Positions 1 through 8,537 of a stretch of DNA of 64,000 nt are shown piece after piece. Below the pieces are notes generated by a model that was given only the letters and a program-made list of their open reading frames with translations, ran no database searches and was not told the origin of the DNA. The position numbers and the translations under genes were made by a program. Source of the stretch: Afifella marina DSM 2698 (GTDB lineage: Bacteria; Pseudomonadota; Alphaproteobacteria; Rhizobiales; Afifellaceae); assembly GCF_900102695.1 (NCBI RefSeq), contig NZ_FMVW01000001.1, positions 558,001 through 622,000 on the forward strand, read 5' to 3'. Each line of letters opens with the position of its first letter. The stretch's first letter is position 1.

Positions 1-2
1 AC

Positions 3-881
3 GACGGAAGTCTCATCGGCCCGTATGTTCATCCTTACGTTGCCAAGGTCGATCTCGATCTCCTCCGTTGGGGATACACCCGCGCTCCTGAGGAGGCGCA
101 GAAGCTGCGCTTCTTCTGCCAGGGCGAGCCTTATCGGTTCTGGGGTCTGTTTCAGGCCCGCTTTCATCTCGTCTGTCCGCCGGTGGGCGGAACGCTCTTC
201 CTTGCCGGCACCGACCGCCTCGGTCGCGATGTCTTCTCGGGGCTCGTCTATGGTGCCCGCATTTCCCTGACCGTCGGGCTCGTCGGAGTTGCGATCTCCA
301 TGCTGCTTGGCGTCGTCATCGGCGGAGCGGCTGGCTATTTTGGCGGCTGGGTCGATGCCGCATCCCAGCGTGTGATCGAGATTCTTCGGTCGCTGCCGGA
401 GCTCCCGCTGTGGATGGCTCTGTCCGCGGCGCTCCCCGTCACCTGGAGCCCGATCTTCATTTATTTCGGCATTACCATCATTCTCGGACTTCTCGACTGG
501 CCGGGCCTGGCGCGCGCCGTGCGCTCCAAACTTCTGGCTCTGCGCGAGGAGGAATACGCCAAGGCGGCAGTTCTTATGGGCGCGTCGCCCGCCCGCGTCA
601 TCGGCCGCCATCTCGTGCCGGGCTTCATGAGCCATTTGATCGCCAGTGCCACTTTGTCGATCCCTTCGATGATCTTGGGCGAGACTGCGCTCTCCTTCCT
701 CAATCTCGGTCTGAGACGTCCGATCATCTCCTGGGGTGTGATGCTCAACGAGGCGCAGTCGGTGACGATCATCACCGTTTATCCATGGCTCGTCGCGCCA
801 GTGGTGCCGGTTATCATCGTCGTGCTAGCATTCTCTTTCTTTGGAGATGGTTTGCGGGATGCGGCGGACCCATACAAATAG
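3..881 (+). CDS. Oligopeptide/dipeptide ABC transporter permease (DppC/OppC type), 5' end outside the window
   Basis: This is an inner-membrane permease subunit of a peptide/nickel-type ABC importer. The frame is open from base 3, so the gene begins before the window. The first visible part (positions 3-230) encodes a periplasmic stretch typical of OppC proteins, ending in GTDRLGRDVFSGLVYGAR. Several hydrophobic segments follow, and the EAA loop that contacts the ATPase is seen as EEYAKAAVLMGASPARVIG near position 560. An ATG at 183 is internal to the conserved domain and is not the start. The partner permease, binding protein and ATPases should lie upstream. The ABC-exporter-like gene downstream begins within its last codons, which suggests co-transcription, though the functions differ. 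Confidence 0.9.
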   Translation, partial: DGSLIGPYVHPYVAKVDLDLLRWGYTRAPEEAQKLRFFCQGEPYRFWGLFQARFHLVCPPVGGTLFLAGTDRLGRDVFSGLVYGARISLTVGLVGVAISMLLGVVIGGAAGYFGGWVDAASQRVIEILRSLPELPLWMALSAALPVTWSPIFIYFGITIILGLLDWPGLARAVRSKLLALREEEYAKAAVLMGASPARVIGRHLVPGFMSHLIASATLSIPSMILGETALSFLNLGLRRPIISWGVMLNEAQSVTIITVYPWLVAPVVPVIIVVLAFSFFGDGLRDAADPYK

Positions 882-3585
882 TCCTGGGCCGGACGCGGCA
901 AACACGGAGAGAAAGGCGCGGGACGGCGGTCTCGATCGCAATTTCTTCCGCTATATCTGGCGCTATTCCAGGCGCCAACAGCTCGTCATTCTGGCGATTA
1001 CGCTGGTTTCCTTCCCGATCCTCTATGTCACGCTGGAGCTCCCCAAAACGATCGTCAATCAGGCGATCGGCGGCAAGAACTTCCCCAAAATCGTATTCGG
1101 GAGAGAGTTCGATCAGATCGAATATCTGATCCTTCTCTCCTTGGGCTTTCTCTTGGCTGTAGGGCTCAACGGCGTCGTCAAATACGTGATGAACGTCTAT
1201 AAGGGGCTTGCTGGCGAGCGCACCTTGAGACGCCTGCGCTACCAGCTTTTCGAGCGCGTTCTGCGCTTTCGCCTGCCGCATTTTTCTCGCGCTTCGTCGG
1301 GCGAGATAATTGCCATGATCGCCTCTGAAGTGCAGCCGCTCGGCGGCTTCATTGCAGATGCCATCGCCGTGCCGATCTTCCAGGGCGGCACGCTCCTCGT
1401 CTACCTCTCCTTCATCTTCATGCAGGATCCGCTCCTCGGCGCGGCTGCCGTCTCGCTCTATCCCTTTCAGGGATGGCTCATTCCGCGCCTGCAGAAGCGT
1501 GTGAACATGCTGGCGCGCGAGCGTGTGCGCAATCTGCGTGAATTGTCGGAGGATGTCGGAGCCTCGATCGCCGGCATTCGCGATATCCACGCCAACAACA
1601 CAGCCGCTTATCATCTCGCCGAATTCACCAATCGGCTGCAGAGAAATTTCGACATCCGCTACGAAATCTTCAAGCGGAAATTTATGATCAAGTTCATCAA
1701 CAATCTGATGAATCAAATTACGCCCTTCTTTTTCTATTCTGTCGGCGGTTATCTGGTCATCAAAGGGCAGATTTCCTTCGGTGCGCTTGTCGCCGTGCTC
1801 GCGGCTTATAAGGATCTCGCATCTCCCTGGAAGGAGCTTCTCGATTATTATCAAAATTTTGCCGACACCCAGGTGAAGTATGTCGCCGTGGTCGAGCAGT
1901 TTGATCCGCCCGACCTTTATCCGGTGGAGCGCCTGCACGCCGACCCGGAACTCGATTTTTCAGCTGCGCAAAGCCTCGTTCTCACCCATGTCTCCTATTC
2001 CGGTGAGGGGGCCGGGCAGGAGGTGAACGACGTTTCGGCGGAGATCCCGCTCGGTGAAAAGCTCGCGGTGCTTGGTTCTGAAGCAAGCGGCCGCACGCAA
2101 CTTTTGATGATGATGGCGGGCCTTCTGTCGCCCAGCTCGGGGCGCATCGAGATTGGTGGGTATAACCTTGAGGCGTTGCCTCAATCTGTGCTCGGTCGGC
2201 GCGTCGCCTATGCCTCGGCGCATCCTTACATTCTCAACGATACGATCCGCTTCAATCTGGTTTATGGGCTCCTGCATCGCCCGATCGCGCCGTCCGACGG
2301 CATCGACGAGGCTCTTCTGAGGACCCGTCTCGCCGAAGCAGAACTAACCGGTAACGCGTCTTACGAATATCTGAGCTCATGGGAAGATCTAGCCGAGGCG
2401 GGTGTTGGTTCGGTGGAAGAACTCGACCACCGCATCATTGAGAACATCGAAGCCTTCGGCATGAGTGACGAGGTATATCGCCTCGGTCTCCAAGCGCGTT
2501 TGCCGGAGGCGCTCGGCGAGGAGGCCCGCCAGCGTATCCTCTCGGCCCGCAATATGATCGCCGAGCAAGTGAGGGCGGCTGGTGCAAAAGCGGATTTCGT
2601 CGAGTTTTGGTCCGAAGACAGCTTCAACCGCAGCGCCACACTGGCGGAGAATCTGCTTTTCGGCGTGCCGCGCGACCCTGACGTGACAACGCGCGAATTG
2701 GCGGACGTCCCGGCCTTTCGTGAGGCTGTAAGAGAGGCGGGCCTCGAGGACGCTTTGGTGGCGGCAGGCCGCGATCTTGCCGCTGCAATGGTCGAGCTTT
2801 TTTCCAATGTCAGTGGGCAGAGCGATGCTCTTGCGAATTACTCTTTCATTCCGATGGACGAGTTGCCGGAAGTCGCGCCGGTTCTACGGCGTGCCAAGGA
2901 TGGGATCGGCCGTCTGAAGCCGCGCGACCGCGCCCGACTGTTGGGTTACGCGCTGCAACTTGTCCCAGCGAAGCATCGGCTAGGTATCGTCACTCCTGAA
3001 CTTGAGGCTCGCGTTGTCGCCGCCCGCCCAGAACTCGTGAGAGCGCTGCGGCGCAAAGCGCCGGGTGCCTTCCATTTCTTCTCGCGAGAATCCTTCAACG
3101 AGGCTCTGACGGTGGAGCAGAATCTCCTTTTCGGGCACTTGCGCGCCGATCGCAGGAAAAGTCGCGAACAGGCGGAGGCTGTCATTGCCGACGCTGTCGA
3201 GCGCTTCGAGCTCCGTCCTCTTATTCTGCGGGCCGGGCTTGATTTCCGCGTCGGTATTGGCGGATCGCGTCTGTCTTCACTGCAGCGGGTCAAAATCGGA
3301 TTGCTGCGTGGGCTGATGCGTCGTCCGGAGATTCTCGTTGTCGACGATCTTTTCAAAGGCAATGGCGAGGAGGGTGAAGATGCGCGTCTGGGCAAGCTCT
3401 TGCAGATGATAGAAGGCCGCACGGTGATCGTCGGAATGACGGGAACAGCCCTCTTAGATCAATTCGATCATTGCCTTAGGTTGCGCGGTGGCGCAATTCT
3501 TGCTGACGAGCGGCCTCCGTCACGCTCTCGGCCAGGAGCCAGCGGCCGGAACGAAGACGATCCGGATGCGGTCGCTGCTGAATGA
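859..3585 (+). CDS. ABC exporter-like protein with degenerate, duplicated nucleotide-binding domain
   Basis: The N-terminal ~330 residues form a six-helix type I exporter membrane domain. The following ATPase half is abnormal. The Walker A position reads GSEASGRTQLL, so the invariant Lys is replaced by Arg and the glycine spacing is broken. The Q-loop Gln is absent (ASAHPYIL). The signature is RLSSLQR instead of LSGGQ. Walker B is ILVVDDLF with Asp at the catalytic Glu position, and the H-loop His is not seen. About 270 extra residues sit between Q-loop and signature, and within them the Q-loop-like piece recurs twice (SFNRSATLAENLLFG at ~2620-2660; SFNEALTVEQNLLFG at ~3095-3135). The start is uncertain: TTG 841, ATG 847 and ATG 859 are in frame; 859 has GGAG 12 bases upstream. 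It probably has poor or no ATP hydrolysis (inference). Its neighbours are cNMP genes. Confidence 0.85.
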   Translation: MRRTHTNSPGPDAANTERKARDGGLDRNFFRYIWRYSRRQQLVILAITLVSFPILYVTLELPKTIVNQAIGGKNFPKIVFGREFDQIEYLILLSLGFLLAVGLNGVVKYVMNVYKGLAGERTLRRLRYQLFERVLRFRLPHFSRASSGEIIAMIASEVQPLGGFIADAIAVPIFQGGTLLVYLSFIFMQDPLLGAAAVSLYPFQGWLIPRLQKRVNMLARERVRNLRELSEDVGASIAGIRDIHANNTAAYHLAEFTNRLQRNFDIRYEIFKRKFMIKFINNLMNQITPFFFYSVGGYLVIKGQISFGALVAVLAAYKDLASPWKELLDYYQNFADTQVKYVAVVEQFDPPDLYPVERLHADPELDFSAAQSLVLTHVSYSGEGAGQEVNDVSAEIPLGEKLAVLGSEASGRTQLLMMMAGLLSPSSGRIEIGGYNLEALPQSVLGRRVAYASAHPYILNDTIRFNLVYGLLHRPIAPSDGIDEALLRTRLAEAELTGNASYEYLSSWEDLAEAGVGSVEELDHRIIENIEAFGMSDEVYRLGLQARLPEALGEEARQRILSARNMIAEQVRAAGAKADFVEFWSEDSFNRSATLAENLLFGVPRDPDVTTRELADVPAFREAVREAGLEDALVAAGRDLAAAMVELFSNVSGQSDALANYSFIPMDELPEVAPVLRRAKDGIGRLKPRDRARLLGYALQLVPAKHRLGIVTPELEARVVAARPELVRALRRKAPGAFHFFSRESFNEALTVEQNLLFGHLRADRRKSREQAEAVIADAVERFELRPLILRAGLDFRVGIGGSRLSSLQRVKIGLLRGLMRRPEILVVDDLFKGNGEEGEDARLGKLLQMIEGRTVIVGMTGTALLDQFDHCLRLRGGAILADERPPSRSRPGASGRNEDDPDAVAAE

Positions 3586-3601
3586 TGAGGAACGCGCGGT
3601 C

Positions 3602-4063
3602 ATGATGGATGAGGAAGTCAAGGCCCTTTCGCGGGTGCCGATTTTCGCTAACGTCGATGTCGCGAAATTGAAGCTTCTCGCTTTCATCAGCGAACGTGTG
3701 GTTTTCCACCCCGGAGAGGTCTTGTGCCGGCAAGGCGAGGAAGGTGACACGGCGTTCATCATCCTGTCCGGGGATTGTGATGTGCTTGTCGATACCGGTC
3801 AGGGTCGGAAGAAAATTGCCGAGCTCGGCAGCACGGATATCGTTGGCGAAATTGCCGTCTTGTTTGAGGTGCCGCGCACGGCAACGGTTGTGGCGACGCA
3901 CATGACCGAGGCCCTGGCTTTGTCGCGTGATCAGATGTTCTCGCTGCTTCGAGAATTTCCGGACGTGGCCTTCGATATCATGCGTGTGCTCGCCCATCGC
4001 CTGGAGCGCACGACGCAGGATCTCGCAGAACTGAGGGGGCGGTTGGCAGGCGAAACGGTGTAA
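3602..4063 (+). CDS. Cyclic nucleotide-binding domain protein
   Basis: A 153-residue protein made almost wholly of one Crp/PKA-type cyclic nucleotide-binding domain. The phosphate-binding cassette is intact, reading VGEIAVLFEVPRTATVVA, with the Glu and Arg that hold the ribose and cyclic phosphate. No helix-turn-helix follows; the C-terminal ~30 residues are a charged helix, so it is not a transcription factor but a stand-alone sensor or regulatory subunit. A longer frame opens at 3488 inside the ABC gene, but GAGGAA at 3587-3592 lies nine bases before ATG 3602, which also removes the overlap. It follows the ABC gene by 16 bases and is followed by the MBL gene after one base. The inferred role is to couple cNMP level to the ABC-like protein. 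Confidence 0.88.
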   Translation: MMDEEVKALSRVPIFANVDVAKLKLLAFISERVVFHPGEVLCRQGEEGDTAFIILSGDCDVLVDTGQGRKKIAELGSTDIVGEIAVLFEVPRTATVVATHMTEALALSRDQMFSLLREFPDVAFDIMRVLAHRLERTTQDLAELRGRLAGETV

Positions 4064-4064
4064 A

Positions 4065-4919
4065 ATGGAAAATCATACGGGGCTTTCGATCCGTTTTTGG
4101 GGTGTGCGGGGCTCCTACGTGGTGCCCGGCGCGAAGACCGTGCGCTATGGCGGCAATACGTCATGCATGGAAATCAAGGCAGGTGGGCAAAGCCTCGTTG
4201 TCGATTGCGGGAGCGGTGTGCACGACCTCGGCGAAGCTTTTCTGAGGGAGGGAAGGCGTCGCACGACCGTGCTTTTCACCCATACCCATCTCGATCACAT
4301 CTGCGGCCTGCCCTTCTTCAGGCCGGCATACTGCGAGAATTTCGAAGTCCGCTTCGTCGCCGGCCATCTTCTGGCGGATATCAAGCTCCGCGATATTTTC
4401 GAGCGCTTGATGAACCCTGTGCTCTTTCCGGTTCAGCCGGCGGTCTTCCGCGATTGCGCTTTTCACGATCTGAGTGTTGGAGAGGAATTGATCTTCGGCG
4501 ATGGGCTGCGTGTGACCACTGAATGCCTCAATCATCCGGGCGGCGCGCTGGGGTACCGATTTGATTATAGAGGCGCTTCGGTCGCGATCATCACCGATCA
4601 CGAGCACGGTGACCAAGGGGTCGACGAGGCCGTGGAACGTTTCGTCTGCGGTTGCGATATCATGGTCTACGATGCCACTTACACGGCTGCGGAGTACCGA
4701 CAACACGTTGGTTGGGGGCATTCCACCTGGCAGGAGGGAGTGGCTCTTGCGCGCCGGGCCGGAGTTTCCAGGCCTGTGATGTTCCATCACCATCCAGAAC
4801 GCTCGGATGACGCCCTTGATCTTCTGCGCGCGCAGATGCGGGAGGTCTGTCCGGCTGCAGAAATCGCGCGCGAAGGCATGGTGCTCCATGCTGGGGAGGT
4901 GACGGCACCAGTTGCATGA
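4065..4919 (+). CDS. Metallo-beta-lactamase-fold metallohydrolase
   Basis: A 284-residue MBL-fold hydrolase of the widespread group beginning with FWGVRGS and YGGNTSC, placed by databases near RNase Z and class II-like phosphodiesterases. The metal-binding motif THTHLDH is at residues ~72-78; later His/Asp ligands are visible (ITDHEHGD, WGHSTW, MFHHHPERSDD). No signal peptide, so it is cytoplasmic. It starts one base after the cNMP-binding gene and ends in an ATGA overlap with the cyclase gene, so all three are translated together. Given the neighbours, cyclic nucleotide phosphodiesterase activity is plausible, but the sequence alone does not fix the substrate. Confidence 0.85.
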   Translation: MENHTGLSIRFWGVRGSYVVPGAKTVRYGGNTSCMEIKAGGQSLVVDCGSGVHDLGEAFLREGRRRTTVLFTHTHLDHICGLPFFRPAYCENFEVRFVAGHLLADIKLRDIFERLMNPVLFPVQPAVFRDCAFHDLSVGEELIFGDGLRVTTECLNHPGGALGYRFDYRGASVAIITDHEHGDQGVDEAVERFVCGCDIMVYDATYTAAEYRQHVGWGHSTWQEGVALARRAGVSRPVMFHHHPERSDDALDLLRAQMREVCPAAEIAREGMVLHAGEVTAPVA

Positions 4920-6286
4920 GCCGAACAATGAAGGCGCTCCCGCCTGCCCTCAAACGGCGGATCGACGAACTCGATGAACGGGCCGAGATCCGCATTGGTT
5001 GGGCGCAGCTGGCTCTCATCGTCTTTTTCTGTTCGGCTTACGCATTTCTGCCCCGTGCCGAGGGCTCGGCAGGCTTCAACTTCGTGCCATACGCTCTTGC
5101 TGGCTACGCCGTGTTCACAGTCCTTCGGCTTGGTTTGGCTTACCGGCGCCGTCTTGGGACTTGGCTGATCGTTGCCTCGATCGTCTTTGACGTGGCGCTC
5201 CTAACGGCAATTATTTTCTCGTACCACGTTCAATATAACGAGCCCGCGGCCTTCGTGCTAAAGTCGCCGACAGTTCTCTATTTCTTTCTATTTATCGCAC
5301 TGCGTGCTCTGCGCTTTGATCCGACCTTTCTCATTTTGACTGGGGTGCTTGCTGTCGCAAGCTGGGTGTCTCTCGTCGTCTACGCGATCTATTTTGATTC
5401 AGAGTTTGCGGGTATCACCCGCAATTATGTGGAATACACCAATGGCTCGAAAGTCCTCGTGGGGGCCGAGCTCGACAAAATCATCGTCATCTCCGCGACG
5501 ACCTTCCTGCTCGCTTATGTCTTGATGCGCTCGCGAGCACTTCTTGTTTCGGCGGTTCGTGACCACGTGATTGCCGGCAACCTTTCCCGCTTCTTTGCCC
5601 CGGAGATTGCCCGCAATGTCGGTGCACAGGAGCCGGCCGAACTCGTGTCGGGCGTAGCAACGACGCGCGATATCGCTGCACTCTTCATCGATATTCGAGG
5701 TTTCACGGCCATGGCGGCGGCAATGCAGCCATCAAACGTGATGGCGCTTCTGACCGGTTACCAGAGTGCGATGGCGAGCGTTATTGGACGCTTTAACGGC
5801 CATATCGATAAATATCTGGGGGATGGCATTCTTGCGACTTTCGGCGCGGTCGATGCTTCTCCGTCTTACGCGGCGGATGCGCTTCATGCTGCATTTGGCG
5901 TCCATGCGGCGGTCGATGCCTTGAATGAAGAGATGCGGCGCGAGGGGCGTGCTGTTCAACTGCGGGTTGGCTGTGCAGTTGCCGCTGGATCAGCCCTTGT
6001 CGGCGTTGTCGGTGGTGCGGACCGTCTTGAACACACCGTCATCGGTGTTCCTGTCAATCTGGCGGCCAAACTGGAAGATGCCAATCGCGTCGAGGGTACT
6101 GCTGGCCTCACCACGAGGTCGACGCTCAAACTCGCCAAGCGCCAGGGCTTCGTCACGCCACATCGCCTCGAACTCCGCAGAAAGCGACATGTCGCCGGTC
6201 TATCGGGCCGCGTCGATCTGATCGTTCTGAAGAGCGCGTCAGCGAGTGCGGAGACTGATCCGATCACGGCTTTGTCGTACGGGTGA
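4916..6286 (+). CDS. Membrane-anchored class III adenylate/guanylate cyclase
   Basis: 456 residues: six hydrophobic segments (roughly residues 25-45, 58-79, 86-106, 120-135, 140-165, 188-210), a linker, then a class III cyclase domain (~235-430). Both metal-binding Asp are present (FIDIRGFT, Asp ~259; KYLGDGILATF, Asp ~303), as is the purine-binding Lys (~299) and a Thr in the place of the partner Asp, as in many bacterial adenylate cyclases. The transition-state Asn is present (VNLAAKLE, ~381), but the Arg four residues on is Lys (~385), which is unusual and may lower activity. The ATGA overlap with the hydrolase shows translational coupling. The membrane part has no recognised ligand-binding domain. 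Confidence 0.9.
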   Translation: MSRTMKALPPALKRRIDELDERAEIRIGWAQLALIVFFCSAYAFLPRAEGSAGFNFVPYALAGYAVFTVLRLGLAYRRRLGTWLIVASIVFDVALLTAIIFSYHVQYNEPAAFVLKSPTVLYFFLFIALRALRFDPTFLILTGVLAVASWVSLVVYAIYFDSEFAGITRNYVEYTNGSKVLVGAELDKIIVISATTFLLAYVLMRSRALLVSAVRDHVIAGNLSRFFAPEIARNVGAQEPAELVSGVATTRDIAALFIDIRGFTAMAAAMQPSNVMALLTGYQSAMASVIGRFNGHIDKYLGDGILATFGAVDASPSYAADALHAAFGVHAAVDALNEEMRREGRAVQLRVGCAVAAGSALVGVVGGADRLEHTVIGVPVNLAAKLEDANRVEGTAGLTTRSTLKLAKRQGFVTPHRLELRRKRHVAGLSGRVDLIVLKSASASAETDPITALSYG

Positions 6287-6392
6287 ACGGCCTTTCGCAC
6301 GCCGCAACGCGCTTCGAACCTCACTTGTCTGCCGAATAGTGGCGCTTTAACCTCAGATGCATGAGCTGGTGGCGGGCGGCAATCGTGAAAGA

Positions 6393-7184
6393 ATGGTTGG
6401 AATTGAGCGGACGAGAGACGCTTCCGCCTGGAGACAGGCTGTGAGCGGCCATGTCGTCGTGGCCGGAGGCGCCTCGGGGATCGGGCTCGCAACAGCCCGG
6501 CTTCTCGCCCATAGCGGCTTCCAAGTCAGCGTGCTTGATGCCAGCCGAGAATCCCTTGCTGGAGCCGATGCCGAGCTCCGGGGCGGAGATGCCCTCCTTC
6601 TGGAAGCTGATATCACCGACGAAGACGCCGTCGACGAAGCGCTCGACGAGGCGGAAGAGACTTTTGGTCCGCCGGTTGGCCTCGTTAATTCGGCTGGCTT
6701 TGCCCGCGACCTTTCCTTTGAGGCGACCGATGCGGAAGGCTTCCGTGAGGCGCTCGAGGTCAATCTTACGGGATGTTTCATCACCGCCAAGGCCGTCGTG
6801 TTGCGCATGGTGGACGGGGGTGCGGTCGTCAACGTCTCCTCGGTGTCCGGTCTGCGGGGCTTTCCGGGGCGCATCGCCGACGCCGCAGCCAAGGGCGGCC
6901 TCATTGCGATGACGCAAGCGATGGCGGCCGAGCTCGGCCCGAAGGGTATTCGCGTCAATGCCGTTGCCGTCGGGGCCATTGATACGCCCCATATCCACCA
7001 GCTTCATGACGCGGAAATGCGCAGGTTGTGGCGCGACCACATTCCCCAGCGCCGCTACGGAGAGCCCGAAGAGGTCGCGGCGGCGGTCCACTTTCTGCTG
7101 TCGGAGGCCGGCGGCTACATCAACGGCCATGTCCTCTGTGTCGACGGCGGCTTTCTGGCTGCTGGTATTTTGCGTCCCGATTAG
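6393..7184 (+). CDS. SDR-family oxidoreductase with altered catalytic tetrad
   Basis: A classical short-chain dehydrogenase/reductase by fold. It has the nucleotide-binding GGASGIG, the acidic turn after beta-2 (VLDAS), NSAG, the catalytic-Ser strand NVSSVSG, and the C-terminal CVDGGF. The active-site YxxxK is not intact: the aligned stretch is DAAAK (Asp at ~163), so the proton-donating Tyr is Asp. Either the protein has lost classical SDR chemistry or it uses another residue. In-frame ATGs are at 6357 and 6393; GAAAGA just before 6393 gives only weak support for that start. It lies 106 bases after the cyclase gene and 15 before the asparaginase gene, in the same direction, so it may share their transcript. 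Confidence 0.82.
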   Translation: MVGIERTRDASAWRQAVSGHVVVAGGASGIGLATARLLAHSGFQVSVLDASRESLAGADAELRGGDALLLEADITDEDAVDEALDEAEETFGPPVGLVNSAGFARDLSFEATDAEGFREALEVNLTGCFITAKAVVLRMVDGGAVVNVSSVSGLRGFPGRIADAAAKGGLIAMTQAMAAELGPKGIRVNAVAVGAIDTPHIHQLHDAEMRRLWRDHIPQRRYGEPEEVAAAVHFLLSEAGGYINGHVLCVDGGFLAAGILRPD

Positions 7185-7199
7185 GCCGTGAGCTGAACC

Positions 7200-8207
7200 A
7201 TGGAAGATCCCATTCTCGTTGAAGTGACGCGCGGCGAGCGCGTCGAAAGCTGTCATCGCGGTGCGTTCGTTGTGTGTGACGCGCAGGGGAACATGCGCGC
7301 CTGTGCTGGTGATGCCGAACAGGCTGTGTTTCCGCGTTCTGCCGTCAAGGCGTTGCAGGCGTTGCCGCTGGTCGAGACGGGGGCAGCGGATGCCTATGGC
7401 TTCGGCCCGGCCGAGCTTGCGCTCGCGCAGGCTTCACATGGTGGAGAGCCGGCTCATGTGGCGCTCGCCCGCGCCATGCTGGAACGCTGTGGCCTTACAG
7501 AGGCGGCGCTCTTGTGCGGTCCACAATGGCCGAGCCACGAAGAATCGATGCTGCATCTCGCCGCAAGCGGCGGCGTGCCGAGCCCCCTTCATAACAATTG
7601 CTCCGGCAAGCATGCCGGCATGCTTGCAGTTGCTGTCGGCTGTGGCTTTGATCCTGCGGGTTATGTAGAGCCCGATCATCCCGTCCAGCGTCTTGTCCGC
7701 GAAGCTCTGGAACGTGTGACGGACGTTGCCCATATCGAGGGACGGTCGGGCATCGATGGCTGTTCTCTGCCGACTTATTCGGTGCCGTTGCGCGCCCTTG
7801 CGCGGGGTTTCGCCCGTTTCGGCACCGGCGCCGGCCTTTCTCCTGAGCGCGCGGCCGCAGCCCAAGCACTCTTTGCCGCCGCCACCGAATATCCCTGGTA
7901 CGTTGCAGGCACCGGTCGCTTCTGCACCCTCGCCATGCAGGCACTCGGCGGGCGTGCGCTGGTCAAGGCGGGCGCGGAGGGCGTCTTCTGCGCCACCCTG
8001 CCGGAGACCGGTCTCGGTATCGCTCTAAAGGTCGACGACGGAGCAACGCGCGCCTCAGAGGCCGTGATCGCGGAAATCCTCGCCCGGCTGGTGCCGGAAT
8101 GTGCGGCCTCATTTGACCCCTGGCGCCCGAGACAACTCGTCAACCGCCGTCTGATCCCGACTGGTCAGGTGCGCGTGATCGAAGAGGCTTTTGCCGGCCT
8201 TAGCTGA
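7200..8207 (+). CDS. Asparaginase of the Rhizobium etli ReAV family (Asparaginase_II, zinc-dependent)
   Basis: L-asparaginase converting asparagine to aspartate and ammonia. At 335 residues it matches the rhizobial family unrelated to E. coli AnsA/AnsB. Every functional residue known for R. etli ReAV is found one position earlier: the Ser47-x-x-Lys50 pair (RSAVK), Ser79 (QASHG), and the metal site Cys134/Lys137 (NNCSGK) and Cys188 (GIDGCSLP). No signal peptide is seen, so it is cytoplasmic. The start ATG follows the SDR by 15 bases. Its last bases overlap the stop of a small gene on the other strand. The link to the cyclase cluster is positional only. Confidence 0.93.
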   Translation: MEDPILVEVTRGERVESCHRGAFVVCDAQGNMRACAGDAEQAVFPRSAVKALQALPLVETGAADAYGFGPAELALAQASHGGEPAHVALARAMLERCGLTEAALLCGPQWPSHEESMLHLAASGGVPSPLHNNCSGKHAGMLAVAVGCGFDPAGYVEPDHPVQRLVREALERVTDVAHIEGRSGIDGCSLPTYSVPLRALARGFARFGTGAGLSPERAAAAQALFAAATEYPWYVAGTGRFCTLAMQALGGRALVKAGAEGVFCATLPETGLGIALKVDDGATRASEAVIAEILARLVPECAASFDPWRPRQLVNRRLIPTGQVRVIEEAFAGLS

Positions 8208-8436
8208 GCCGTTTTTCCGCGTCTTCCGGGAATTCGATATGCCGGGCCTCGCGGAAGATCGTGCGATCGCGCCAGCCCTCCGGCGACTGCGTTCCGTCCG
8301 TCGGGGGTTCGATCGGGCCGCGCAATTGCGCCGGCGCCGGAGCATGGCCGACGGGCATCAAAAAGGCGGGAAGGGCAGCAAAGGCTGCAACCGCAAGTCG
8401 GCGGAAGAATGAGAATCGAAACATCGCGTCGACCAT
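8200..8436 (-). CDS. Small secreted protein of unknown function
   Basis: 78 residues, beginning with a short basic segment (RFSFFRR) and a hydrophobic core (LAVAAFAALPAFLMP), then a probable cleavage site after the Ala/Pro-rich stretch. This makes it a likely exported or periplasmic protein. The mature part is ~45 residues, Pro- and charge-rich, without cysteines. It converges on the asparaginase gene with an 8-base overlap. An alternative start is ATG at 8424. No family is recognised; the signal peptide is the main reason to call it real. Confidence 0.5.
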   Translation of the reverse strand: MVDAMFRFSFFRRLAVAAFAALPAFLMPVGHAPAPAQLRGPIEPPTDGTQSPEGWRDRTIFREARHIEFPEDAEKRLS

Positions 8437-8537
8437 GGCCTAAGACCGCCCGCACAGCTTCTGTTTGGTTAAGCCAGAGTTAATGTCCCGCACGAGCTTT
8501 GTGATATCTGCTGCTGGCATTAGGACATTTGGGAGCC

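Noticed and set aside
814-1938. A 374-residue minus-strand frame opposite the ABC gene
   Set aside because: Antisense shadow of a gene with clear membrane helices; no domain recognised.
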